64,000 nucleotides of DNA from Baekduia alba (GTDB lineage Bacteria > Actinomycetota > Thermoleophilia > Solirubrobacterales > Solirubrobacteraceae): positions 4,774,001 through 4,838,000 of the forward strand of contig NZ_CP114013.1 in NCBI RefSeq assembly GCF_028416635.1, written 5' to 3'. The translations under genes were made by a program, and so were the position numbers. Positions 35,613 through 45,036 of this stretch are shown here, piece after piece (position 1 is the stretch's first letter; each line of letters opens with the position of its first letter). Under the pieces are notes generated by a model, which searched no databases, was not told the origin of the DNA, and saw only the letters and a program-made list of their open reading frames with translations.

Positions 35613-36662
35613 ATCGAGCGCTACCTCGCGACACTCGACCATGAAGAGCTCTACGTGCGGCGCGGGCCGCGGTCCGGGCTCAACACGATCGTCGCCGTCC
35701 ACTCGACGGTGCGCGGCCCCTCGCTGGGCGGCTGCCGGATGTGGACCTATGACGACAACCGGGCCGCGATCCGCGACGCGCTGCGCCTGTCGGAGGGCAT
35801 GACCTACAAGTCGGCCGTCGCGGGCCTCCCGCTCGGCGGCGGCAAGGGCGTGATCGTCGTCAAGCCCGACGAGCCGCTCGACGCCAGGCGCCGCCGCGCC
35901 GCGCTGCTGGACTTCGGCGAGACCGTCGAGCGCCTCGGCGGCAGCTACGTCACCGCCGAGGACGTCGGGACCTCGACCCGCGACATGACCGTGATCGCCA
36001 AGGCGACGTCGCACGTCTCCGGCCTCTCGCGCCGGGTCGGCGGCTCCGGCGACCCCAGCCCGTTCACCGCGCTCGGCGTGGTGGCCGCGATCGAGGCGAC
36101 GGTCGAGCGCGCGTTCGACACGCCGTCGCTGAAGGGCCGCACCGCCGCGGTCGTCGGCCTCGGGCACGTCGGTCTGCGGGTCGCGAAGCTGCTCGCCCGC
36201 GGCGGCGCCAAGCTCGTCGTCGCCGACATCGACCCCACCAAGAAGGCCGAGGCCGAGAAGCTGGGCGCGCGATGGACGACGCCGGCCAAGGCGATGACCG
36301 CCGCCGTCGACGTCCTCGTCCCCTGCGCGCTCGGCGGCGTCCTGGACCACGACTCCGTGCCGCGCCTCCAGGCGCCCGCGGTCGCCGGCGCCGCCAACAA
36401 CCAGCTCGCGTCCTCTGACGTCGCCGACCTGCTCCGCGAGCACGGCGTCCTCTGGGCGCCCGACTTCGTCGCCAACGCCGGCGGCATCGTCAACATCGCC
36501 GTCGAGCTCGACCGCGGCGGCTACGACCCCGATCGGGCGACGACGCGCACCGTCGAGATCGGCGACACCCTGCGCCGCGTCTTCGACGACGCCGCCGCGG
36601 CCGGCACGACGCCGCTGACCGCGGCGATGGCGCTCGCCGAGTCACGCCTCGCGCGCGGCTGA
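35613..36662 (+). CDS. Leu/Phe/Val-type amino acid dehydrogenase, apparent ATC start
   Basis: A 349-residue Glu/Leu/Phe/Val dehydrogenase: VAVHSTVRGPSLGGCRMW, then LRLSEGMTYKSAVAGLPLGGGKGVI with both catalytic Lys, TAEDVGTSTRDM, and the NAD loop VVGLGHVGLRVAKLL. Family members deaminate branched-chain or aromatic amino acids to 2-oxo acids. The expected N-terminus, IERYLATLDHEELYVRRGPR, is in frame but has no ATG, GTG or TTG after the TAG stop at 35601; the codon at the right place is ATC. A GTG at 35655 would delete the first 14 residues. The length from the ATC matches the family. Confidence 0.85.
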   Translation: MERYLATLDHEELYVRRGPRSGLNTIVAVHSTVRGPSLGGCRMWTYDDNRAAIRDALRLSEGMTYKSAVAGLPLGGGKGVIVVKPDEPLDARRRRAALLDFGETVERLGGSYVTAEDVGTSTRDMTVIAKATSHVSGLSRRVGGSGDPSPFTALGVVAAIEATVERAFDTPSLKGRTAAVVGLGHVGLRVAKLLARGGAKLVVADIDPTKKAEAEKLGARWTTPAKAMTAAVDVLVPCALGGVLDHDSVPRLQAPAVAGAANNQLASSDVADLLREHGVLWAPDFVANAGGIVNIAVELDRGGYDPDRATTRTVEIGDTLRRVFDDAAAAGTTPLTAAMALAESRLARG

Positions 36663-36709
36663 CCCGCGCCGCAGACCCGCCGCCACGCCCGTCCCCGCGG
36701 ACCGACGAC

Positions 36710-36961
36710 CTAGACCAGGCCGTCCGACGAGGCGCGGCTCACCGGCGTGACCGGGCCGTTGGCGGCCGCCGCGATGCGCTCGCGCTCGGCGATCGCCTCT
36801 TCGAGCGTCTCGTCGGGCCAGTGTCCGTGCTCGTCGAAGAAGAGGCGGGCCGCGTCTTCGTCGTGACGATCCTGGTCGCCGTGGCGCATGACCCAGAGGA
36901 TCCAGATGATCCCGGCCACGCAGCACACGCAGATGAAGATGGCGTACACGTTGGCGAGCAT
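36710..36961 (-). CDS. Small membrane protein, unknown function
   Basis: An 83-residue protein with one N-terminal transmembrane helix (VYAIFICVCCVAGIIWILWVM, residues about 5-26, written in part) and a charged cytoplasmic part, HGDQDRHDEDAARLFFDEHGHWPDE. Two Cys lie within the helix. TACCCT starts 16 nt before the ATG. It sits 29 nt downstream of an MBL-fold gene on the same strand. No family is recognised. Confidence 0.7.
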   Translation of the reverse strand: MLANVYAIFICVCCVAGIIWILWVMRHGDQDRHDEDAARLFFDEHGHWPDETLEEAIAERERIAAAANGPVTPVSRASSDGLV

Positions 36962-36990
36962 CGCGCGAACCAGGGTAGACGAGCCTCGGC

Positions 36991-37782
36991 TCAGTGCGCG
37001 TGGCGCCCGATCTGGGCGAACCACTCCGGCCGCTCCTCGACCCGGGCGGGCACCCGGCCCTCCTCGGCGAGCTTGTCCAGGTGCGCGTAGAGCGTCACCG
37101 TCGCCGGCAGCCGCAGCGCGTCCGGAACGTCGTCCCACGCCGCGTCGAGCAGCTCGTCGATCGACCGCGCGCCCGCGTCCAGCGCGGCCGCCAGCCGCCG
37201 CTCCCGATCCAGCCGATGCGCGATGTACTCCTCCAACTTGGCCTCCGGGTCGCCGACCACCGGCCCGTGCCCCGGCGCCAGCAGCGCGAACCGCCGCGCG
37301 CGCAGCCGCTCCAGCCCGCGCAGGTAGGACGCCATCGCGCCCGGGTCCGGCGCGATGAACACGCTCCCCTCGCCCAGCACGGCGTCGCCGGTGAAGCACA
37401 CGCCGCCGGCGTCGCCCAGCGCGAAGCACACGTGATCCGGCGCGTGCCCGGGAACCGCGATCGCCTCCAGCGGCCCGACGCGAGCGCCATCCGCGGCCCC
37501 GATCACCACCTCGACGGCGTCCCCGGCCCCGGCCACCAGCGCCTCGACCGCGCCGGCGTGGTCCGCGTGCCGATGCGTCAGCGCCACGCCGCCGATCCCG
37601 CCGCGCACGACGCCCTCGGCCAGGACCGCCCCGACGTGCTCGTGCAGGTCCGGCCCCGGGTCGACGACCCAGCACGGATCGCGCCCCACCAGCCACGTGT
37701 TGGTTCCGCTCAGCGTCAGCGCCGACGGGTTGTCGGCCCGGACCAGCGCGACGTCGTAGGGGGCGAGCGGATCGCGGGCCAT
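36991..37782 (-). CDS. MBL-fold metallo-hydrolase (LACTB2-like)
   Basis: A 263-residue metallo-beta-lactamase-fold protein with intact metal motif THRHADHAG, then VPGHAPDHVCF, FTGDAVLGEGSVF and APGHGPVV. A C-terminal helical part (ERRLAAALDAGARSIDELLDAAW, in part) is the winged-helix-like extension of the LACTB2/ribonuclease-like group. The nucleic acid or thioester it hydrolyses is not known. TAGGCT begins 15 nt before the ATG, inside the 23-nt gap after the MFS gene. Confidence 0.83.
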   Translation of the reverse strand: MARDPLAPYDVALVRADNPSALTLSGTNTWLVGRDPCWVVDPGPDLHEHVGAVLAEGVVRGGIGGVALTHRHADHAGAVEALVAGAGDAVEVVIGAADGARVGPLEAIAVPGHAPDHVCFALGDAGGVCFTGDAVLGEGSVFIAPDPGAMASYLRGLERLRARRFALLAPGHGPVVGDPEAKLEEYIAHRLDRERRLAAALDAGARSIDELLDAAWDDVPDALRLPATVTLYAHLDKLAEEGRVPARVEERPEWFAQIGRHAH

Positions 37783-37805
37783 CGCGCCCCAAGCCTACGA
37801 GGCGC

Positions 37806-39026
37806 TCAGACGGTGACGCGCTCGGGCACGATCGGCCTCCGCGACCAGATCACGACGACCACCGCGACGCCGACCGCCGACACCGCGTAGGCCAGCCGTG
37901 GCGACACCGCCGCCGTCAGCCCGCCGCCGATCAGGTAGCCGATCCCCGGCACCGCGGCCAACGCGGACTCCAGCAGGCCCGCCGCGCGCGCCTGGTACTC
38001 GGCCTCGACCGACTCCTGCAGCGCGGTCATCACCGCCACCCACTGCACGCCGTTGCCGGTGCCGCCGAGGACCGACGCCGCGCACGCGATCGCCAGGGTC
38101 GGCGCGACGGCCATGATCGCGTAGCTCGCGCCGATCGCCGCGGTCGACACGAGCACCAGCATGCCCAGCGAGCGCCCGCGCGCCCGCGCGAAGAGCGCCG
38201 ACCCGATCAGGATCCCCACGCCCCAGGACGCGATCAGCGCTCCGAAGCCCACCGAGGTCGAGTCCAGCGTCTCCTTCGCGTAGACCACCTCGATCGGGAT
38301 GATCAGCGTGAAGAACAGGATCGCGACCGACTCGCCGGCGATCAGCCGCCCGGCCGTCGGGTGGTCGCGCACGTACGCGAGCCCGTCGCGAACGCGCGAG
38401 CGCCAGCCTTCGCCGGGCTGATGGGGCTCGGGCTCCGGCAGCGACCGCGCGCTGGCGACGAGCAGCAGCGCGATGATCAGGAACGACGCGGAGTCCAGCC
38501 ACAGCGCGGTCGGGACGCCCCACGCCTGGACGATCAGGCCGGCCAGCACGGGGCCAGCGGCGCTCATGACGGCGAAGACGACGTTGATGAGCGCGTTGCC
38601 CTCGCGCAGCACGCCCGCCGGGCTGAGCACCGCGGCGATCGCCCCGCGTGACAGCCCGCGCGCCGTGACCGCGAGGAGGCCGTCGGCGAACGCCAGCGCC
38701 GCGACGCCGGGCAGCCAGAACGCGTCCGCGATCGACGCCAGGCCCGCGAACGCCCCCGCCTCCAGCGCGTAGAGCGCCGGCAGGACGCGCGAGATCCGCC
38801 GATGGTCGAGCCCGGCCGTCAGCCCCGGCGCGATGAGCGCCGGGATGAACTTCCCCGCGATGAACAGCGCGGTGACGGCCAGCGCGGAGTTGGTCTCGTC
38901 CAGGACGAGGATCGCCAGCGCGATGAGCCCGAGGTTGTCGCCCAGCTCGTTGATCGCGTACGACGTGGCGAGCGCGGGGAACCCCCGCACCCGCAGCGAT
39001 CTGCTCACCGGCGACACGGCGGTCAA
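37806..39026 (-). CDS. Major facilitator superfamily transporter
   Basis: A 406-residue membrane protein with about 11-12 transmembrane helices, of the MFS_3/MdfA-like exporter type: NELGDNLGLIALAILVLDETNSALAV (in part) in the first two helices, LDHRRISRVLPALYALEAGAF, and GTGNGVQWVAVMTALQESVEAEYQARAAGL (in part) in the tenth-helix region. Its substrate is unknown. The start is read as TTG 39026; GTG a few codons in is an alternative. Confidence 0.8.
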   Translation of the reverse strand: MTAVSPVSRSLRVRGFPALATSYAINELGDNLGLIALAILVLDETNSALAVTALFIAGKFIPALIAPGLTAGLDHRRISRVLPALYALEAGAFAGLASIADAFWLPGVAALAFADGLLAVTARGLSRGAIAAVLSPAGVLREGNALINVVFAVMSAAGPVLAGLIVQAWGVPTALWLDSASFLIIALLLVASARSLPEPEPHQPGEGWRSRVRDGLAYVRDHPTAGRLIAGESVAILFFTLIIPIEVVYAKETLDSTSVGFGALIASWGVGILIGSALFARARGRSLGMLVLVSTAAIGASYAIMAVAPTLAIACAASVLGGTGNGVQWVAVMTALQESVEAEYQARAAGLLESALAAVPGIGYLIGGGLTAAVSPRLAYAVSAVGVAVVVVIWSRRPIVPERVTV

Positions 39027-39103
39027 TGTAAACGCCTGGGCGGCCGCGATGCGGCCTGCCCTCAGCTAAGGATTTGGCTGACTAGGCCGATAAGCAGGGC
39101 GTA

Positions 39104-40453
39104 ATGGGCCGTAGGACCATTGTCGCCGCGCAGACTGTGCTGCTCACGACATCCCTTGTCGTCGTAGTGGCGACGTCGCGCATCTCTGATTGGCAGCCGA
39201 TCACCCTCGTGCTGTTCCTCGCGGGCATCGCGATCGCCTCCGACGTCATGGCGATCGAGACCAAGACGCTGCGGATGACGGGCTCGTTCATCGCGCTCGT
39301 CCTCGCCATGGCCCTGCTCGGCCCCGGCCCCGCCGTCGCGATCGGCCTGCTCACGATCGCCATCGCCGCGCTGCGCGACAAGACCGGTCCGATGGTCGTC
39401 TTCACCAACGTCGTGGCCTACGCGACGTTCCCGCTGATCGGCGGCCTCGCCGTCCGCGTGCTGGACATCGGCTCGGCGGACGGCGCGACGTTCGCGCTCG
39501 CGGTCTCGGCCGTCTTCGGCGTGGTCAACATCGTCAACTTCCTGATGATCGCGATTCCGCTCGGGCAGGGCTCGGGCCGCTCGATCTGGACGGACCTGCG
39601 CCGCGTCTACGTCCCGATCCTGCCGTCCGAGGCGCTCGCCGCCGCGCTGGCCGTCGCCTCGGCCGCGACCTACCGCGCGGTCGGGCTCCCGGCGCTCGTC
39701 GCGGTCCTCGTCGCGCTCTTCCTCTTCCAGGTCCTCACGCGCGAGCTGCTGCTCTCCCAGGAGCGCGGCGTCCAGCTCGAGGCGCGCTCGACGCAGCTCG
39801 CCTCGCTCCAGGTCGGCGTCCTCGCGGCGCTCGTCCAGACGCTCTCGCTGCGCGACCGCATGACCGCCCGCCACTCGGCCGCCGTCGCGCGCTACGCGCG
39901 GGCGATCGCCGACGAGGTCGGCTGCACGACCGTCGAGCAGGAGCTGGTGCACACCGCCGGCCTGCTGCACGACATCGGCAAGTTCGCCTTCCCGGATCGG
40001 ATCCTGCTCGCCAACCGCAAGCTGGACGACGACGACTGGAAGATCGTGCGCACGCACCCCTACCAGGGCGCGCGCCTGGTCCGCCGGATCAACGGCTACG
40101 GCCCGGTGGCCGAGATCATCCTCGCGCACCACGAGCGCATCGACGGCCGCGGCTATCCGCGTGGCCTGACCGGCGAGGAGATCCCGATGCTGTCGCGGAT
40201 GATCTCGATCGCCGACACCTACGACGTGATGACCGCGCGCGACTCCTACCGCGACCCCGTGTCGCAGGCCGAGGCGATCGCGGAGCTGCGCCGGGTGTCC
40301 GGCGCGCAGCTCGACGGCGACCTCGTCGAGGCCTTCATCCGGGTCCTGGAACGCAGTCGTCTGCAGTTCCAGCACACGACCGACGCGGACTTCGAGCGCG
40401 AGCTCGATTTCGACGCGCGGGTGCGGGGCTACGCCCTGCCGCAGGCCGCCTGA
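39104..40453 (+). CDS. Membrane HD-GYP-type phosphodiesterase
   Basis: A 449-residue protein. Residues about 5-200 form around six transmembrane helices (TIVAAQTVLLTTSLVVVVAT and onward). From about residue 240 it has an HD domain with HDIGK (His289, Asp290), THPYQGARLV, and the HD-GYP signature HHERIDGRGYP starting at His342, followed by IADTYDVMT. This class degrades cyclic di-GMP to pGpG or GMP. The membrane part has no named sensor domain. The ATG lies in GTAATG, 8 nt after a GCAGG that could be a weak ribosome-binding site. Confidence 0.85.
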   Translation: MGRRTIVAAQTVLLTTSLVVVVATSRISDWQPITLVLFLAGIAIASDVMAIETKTLRMTGSFIALVLAMALLGPGPAVAIGLLTIAIAALRDKTGPMVVFTNVVAYATFPLIGGLAVRVLDIGSADGATFALAVSAVFGVVNIVNFLMIAIPLGQGSGRSIWTDLRRVYVPILPSEALAAALAVASAATYRAVGLPALVAVLVALFLFQVLTRELLLSQERGVQLEARSTQLASLQVGVLAALVQTLSLRDRMTARHSAAVARYARAIADEVGCTTVEQELVHTAGLLHDIGKFAFPDRILLANRKLDDDDWKIVRTHPYQGARLVRRINGYGPVAEIILAHHERIDGRGYPRGLTGEEIPMLSRMISIADTYDVMTARDSYRDPVSQAEAIAELRRVSGAQLDGDLVEAFIRVLERSRLQFQHTTDADFERELDFDARVRGYALPQAA

Positions 40454-40530
40454 GCGGATTCGCCTTCGGCACCGCGGTCTGCTAGGGCCGCGATTTGCAG
40501 GGCTTTCGGGCAGTCGGAATGCGTCTCTGC

Positions 40531-40836
40531 GTCCTATCTGGACGGCTTAGACACATAATCCAGGCTAGATAGGACATACGTCCAAAGGCCTGTCCGATAC
40601 CCAGAAGTGGGGATGGTGCGATGGACGTCTGAGCAAGAAACTTGCGTCCCGCATGACGAAACGGCGCCGTGCTGGCAGGCGGGGCGCCGTGTCGTCGGGA
40701 TATCCGTCCGTCCGCTAGTCGCTGCGGTGGTGCGCAGCGCAGACATCTTGGGGGTGCACCGTGGGTTTCCGTGGATAGCTAAAACACACGGCGAGTTGTT
40801 TCGAGGCGTCCTCTGAGAGGGCGCCTCTCGCCTTTA
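40531..40836 (+). ncRNA. Candidate structured non-coding RNA, unknown class
   Basis: On the plus strand it shows a chain of helices: GTCCTATCT/AGATAGGAC (40531-40539 with 40567-40575, perfect); GCAAG-AAA-CTTGC (40633-40645) enclosed by GGAC/GTCC; a 13-bp helix made of GACGA/TCGTC and ACGGCGCC/GGCGCCGT (40655-40696) with a single mismatch; GCTGCG/CGCAGC (40721-40738); and the terminator at 40803. I tested by eye for tmRNA, RNase P, 4.5S and cyclic-di-GMP riboswitch signatures and found none. The 5' end is not defined. Confidence 0.45.
40803..40836 (+). terminator. Intrinsic terminator of the candidate RNA
   Basis: GAGGCGTCCTCT (40803-40814) pairs with AGAGGGCGCCTC (40816-40827), 12 bp with one T-G wobble, then TCGCCTTT. 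It is the only hairpin in the window followed by a run of T. Confidence 0.7.
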
Positions 40837-40908
40837 AACGGCAAGACCCGAACATTCTTTAATGGGACTTGGCCCAGCCTGGACGTTTGTGCGAGAGGAT
40901 GGGCTCCA

Positions 40909-42323
40909 GTGGATCGCCCCACCGCCCTGGACCTCGCGTTCCTGGACCTCGAGACGCCGCAGGCGCCGCTGCACGTCGGCTGGACGCTGCGGTTCGGCGG
41001 GCGCGCCCCGTCGATCGCGGCGCTGCGCCGGCACCTCGACGCGCGCCTGGGCGCCGTGCCGCGGTTCCGGCGGCGGCTGGCGCACGGCACGTGGGTCGAC
41101 GACGTCCGCTTCGACGTCGCCCATCACGCCTTCGGGGTCACGGCCCCGGCGCCGGGCGGCGCCGAGCAGCTGCGCGAGGTCGCGGGCGTGCTGCTGTCGC
41201 GGCCGCTTCCGCTGAACCGGCCGCTGTGGCGGATGTACCTGGTCGACGGGCTGGACGGCGGGTTCGCGATCGTCGGCCAGGCGCACCACGCGCTGGTCGA
41301 CGGGGTCGCCGCGATCGAGGTGGCGCAACTGCTCTTCGGGCCGGAGGCCGCCTACGGTCGCGACGGCCGGGCCTGGGCGCCGGAGGCCGCGCCGGCGGCG
41401 GGCGCCGCGCTGTGGGCGACGGCCGAGACGCGGGCGCGCGCCGCGGCGGGCGCGGTCCGGGACGCAGCGGGCGCGCTGTGGGGCACCGAACCGGGCGTCC
41501 CCCGTCCCGACTCCGCCGCCCGCGCCACCGAGGTGCTGCGGACCGCCGCCCGCGCGGTCGACGCGCTCACCCACCGCCAGCCGCCGACGAGCCTCGAGCG
41601 CTCCGCCACCGCGCGGCGCCTCGTCGCCTACGCCGGCGTGCCTTTGGACGCCGTCCGCGCCGCCGGCGCACGCCGCGAGGCGACGGTCAACGACGTCCTG
41701 CTGGCCGCGACGAGCATCGCGCTGCGGGCCGCGCTGCGCCGGCGCGGCGACGCGCGCGAGACGGTCCGGGCGCTCGTCCCGGTCAACGTGCGCGGCGAGG
41801 CGGGCGGCGAGGCGGTCGGCAACCGGATCTCGTTCCTGGCCGTCGAGCTGCCCGTCGGCGAGCCGGCGCCCGACCGTGTCCTGACGCTCGTCCACGCGCG
41901 GACGGTGGCGGGCAAGGCCGGCGGCGACGCCGGCGCGCTGGAGGCGCTCGGCCGCGCCGCCGACGCGCTGCCCGGGCCGGGCCGCCGCGCGGTCGCCCGC
42001 GCGGCCCTGCGCGCCGTCCCGTTCACGCTGGTGGTGTCCAACGTGCCGGGCCCGCCGGCGACGCTCGCGCTCCTCGGCCGCCCGCTGCGCGCCATCCACC
42101 CGATGGTCCCGCTGCTGCACGGCCACGCGCTCACGGTCGGCGCGGTCTCCTACGACGGGCGGCTGCACGTCGGGCTCGCAGCGGACGCGGAGGTCGTGCC
42201 GGACGTCGTCGACCTGGCGCGCGACCTGGAGGCCGCGTTCGACGCGTTGCGCCTGGCGCCGCCGGAGGCCGTGGTGGACGTCGCCGAGCCGCCCTGGCGG
42301 GCGCGGGCCCGCGCCCGCCGCGG

Positions 42324-42345
<22 letters not shown>
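40909..42345 (+). CDS. Wax ester synthase/diacylglycerol acyltransferase (WS/DGAT family)
   Basis: A 478-residue acyltransferase. The active-site motif HHxxxDG is HHALVDG (His126, His127), preceded by PLNRPLWRMYLVDGL; the NDVLLA block follows, then VPVNVRGE and FTLVVSNVPGPP, all features of the family. It joins fatty acyl-CoA to diacylglycerol or long-chain alcohols to make storage lipids. It starts at GTG 40909; there is no Shine-Dalgarno sequence and it lies 73 nt after the RNA's terminator. The last 22 nt overlap the opposing sugar dehydrogenase gene. Confidence 0.88.
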
Positions 42346-43574
<1,229 letters not shown>

Positions 43575-43633
43575 GCCAGAGGGCGCCCGCCGGCCGAGCC
43601 GGTCGAGGAGCGCGAGCGCGCCCGGGGTTCGGG

Positions 43634-44308
43634 TCAGCCGCGGCTGGCCTGCGCGCTGCCGGCGATGTCGACCTGCGGCCCGAGGAACTTCGGCTGCGCG
43701 CCGGTCACGATGTCCGCGACCGCCTTGGTGCGCGCGAGGACCTCGCGGACGCCGGCCTGCGTGCCCTTGGCCCCGTAGCCGTTGCCGCTGCCGGCCTCCA
43801 GGCCGTAGGCGGTCAGGCCGGCGCGGTGGGCGAGCCAGAGGGCCCGGGCCATGTGGAACGGCTGGGTGACGACGATCGCGCTGCGGACGTCGAAGACCTT
43901 GCGGGCGCGCACCACGCTGTCGAGCGTCGCGAACCCGGCGTGGTCGGTGAAGATGACGCGGTCGGGAACGCCGAGGCGGACGAGCTCGGCGCGCATCGCG
44001 TTGACCTCGTCGTAGTCGGGTCGGCCGTGGTCGCCAGAGGCGAGCACCTTGTCGACGCGGCCGTCGTGGTAGAGGGCCGCGGTGGCGCGCAGGCGGTCCT
44101 CGAGCATCGCCGACGGGCGCCCGTCCGGCTGGACGTAGGCGCCGAGGACGAGCGCGGCCTGGGCATGGGGAAGCGCGCGCGGATCGGTCTTCGCGCCTCC
44201 GCCGCCGAGCAGGACGATCGCGTTGGCGACGCCGACGGCGAGCGCCAGGACCGACAGCGCCGCCGCGCCGCCGATCGCCGCACGGATGACCACGCGCCGG
44301 TCGAGCAT
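43634..44308 (-). CDS. SanA/YdcF-like (DUF218) membrane protein
   Basis: A 224-residue protein with an N-terminal transmembrane helix (IGGAAALSVLALAVGVANAIVLL, written in part) and a DUF218 domain: AALVLGAYVQPDGRPSAMLEDRL, LASGDHGRPDYDEVNAM, FTDHAGFATLDSVVRARKVF and VVTQPFHMARAL. Relatives include SanA (vancomycin sensitivity) and YdcF, which binds SAM; the enzymatic role is not settled. The ATG start is supported by TAGACT beginning 13 nt upstream. Confidence 0.85.
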   Translation of the reverse strand: MLDRRVVIRAAIGGAAALSVLALAVGVANAIVLLGGGGAKTDPRALPHAQAALVLGAYVQPDGRPSAMLEDRLRATAALYHDGRVDKVLASGDHGRPDYDEVNAMRAELVRLGVPDRVIFTDHAGFATLDSVVRARKVFDVRSAIVVTQPFHMARALWLAHRAGLTAYGLEAGSGNGYGAKGTQAGVREVLARTKAVADIVTGAQPKFLGPQVDIAGSAQASRG

Positions 44309-44315
44309 GTGAAGC

Positions 44316-44321
44316 AGTCTA
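44316..44321 (-). promoter_or_regulatory. -10 element TAGACT for the SanA-like gene
   Basis: TAGACT on the minus strand starts 13 nt before the ATG at 44308. Confidence 0.5.
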
Positions 44322-44361
44322 GGGAAGCCGAGCGCTGCTGCCGGCCGGCGGGTTGCGAGAC

Positions 44362-44955
44362 TCAGCGCGGCGCGAGGCCGTCGAGGAGCAGGTCGACGGT
44401 GCGCTCGAGCGTCGCGTCGTCCGGCCGGCGTCGGCTGACGATCGAGGCGTGGAAGATCCAGCCGACGATGAGCTCGGCGACGACGCGCCAGTCGGCGTCG
44501 GGGCGCAGCTCGCCCCGCTGGCGGGCGCGGTCGTAGACGGGCTTGCCCTGCTCGAAGCGGAAGTCGGCGAACGCGCGCAGCCGCTCGGCGACGGCCGGAT
44601 CGCGGCTGGCCTCGCCGAGCAGCGCGGTGCCGACCGACGACGGCGAGCTCGGCGCGATCTCCTCGCGGACGAGGTGGGCCACCGCCACGAGGTCGTCGCG
44701 GAACGCGCCGGTGTCCGGCAGCGCGACGGGCGCGTCGTGCGCGGCCTGGGTCATGCTGTCCAGGACGAGCAGCGCCTTGTTCGCGTAGCGGCGGTAGATC
44801 GTGGTCTTGGCGACCCCGGCCTCCACCGCCACGCCCTCGACGGTCAGCCCGTGGTAGCCGGCCGCGTCGAGCAGCCTCCGCGTCGCCTCGAAGATCGCCC
44901 GATCGGCCTCCGTGCTCCGCGGCCGCCCACGCGCTCGCGTGGCATCCGTCGCCAT
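44362..44955 (-). CDS. TetR-family transcriptional regulator
   Basis: A 197-residue protein with the TetR helix-turn-helix at residues about 15-60: IFEATRRLLDAAGYHGLTVEGVAVEAGVAKTTIYRRYANK (in part), followed by an all-helical ligand domain. TAGAGT starts exactly 12 nt before the ATG. A short ACCCT-N8-AGGGT inverted repeat lies upstream but is too weak to call an operator. It is divergent from the pabB-pabC gene. Confidence 0.88.
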   Translation of the reverse strand: MATDATRARGRPRSTEADRAIFEATRRLLDAAGYHGLTVEGVAVEAGVAKTTIYRRYANKALLVLDSMTQAAHDAPVALPDTGAFRDDLVAVAHLVREEIAPSSPSSVGTALLGEASRDPAVAERLRAFADFRFEQGKPVYDRARQRGELRPDADWRVVAELIVGWIFHASIVSRRRPDDATLERTVDLLLDGLAPR

Positions 44956-44961
44956 GGGCCG

Positions 44962-44967
44962 ACTCTA
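44962..44967 (-). promoter_or_regulatory. -10 element TAGAGT for the TetR gene
   Basis: TAGAGT on the minus strand starts 12 nt before the ATG at 44955. Confidence 0.5.
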
Positions 44968-45036
44968 CCCGCGCCGAGACCCTGGCGGGAAAGGGTTCCG
45001 GAGGCTCGGGGCGGCGGCGCGCGACAATGCCGGGTG

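Larger units (their letters stand above)
40454..40908. other. Gene-free stretch with a candidate structured RNA
   Basis: This 455-nt region between the HD-GYP and WS/DGAT genes is less GC-rich than its neighbours by eye and holds several hairpins and an intrinsic terminator (see the ncRNA entry). Short open frames on both strands at about 40534-40816 would give 69-70 residue peptides with no motif or good start, and I do not call them genes. Confidence 0.6.

Noticed and set aside
40534-40746. Open frame on the minus strand encoding 70 residues, and an overlapping plus-strand frame at 40607-40816
   Set aside because: Both cross the hairpins of the candidate RNA, lack gene-like codon use, and have no start signal or motif.
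40454-40908. Identity of the RNA as tmRNA, RNase P, SRP RNA or c-di-GMP riboswitch
   Set aside because: I looked for the tag and tRNA-like ends of tmRNA, the conserved core strings of RNase P, the SRP hairpin and the GEMM core and found none.
44956-45036. TetR operator ACCCT-N8-AGGGT
   Set aside because: Only 5 bp per arm in GC-rich sequence; such matches are expected by chance.
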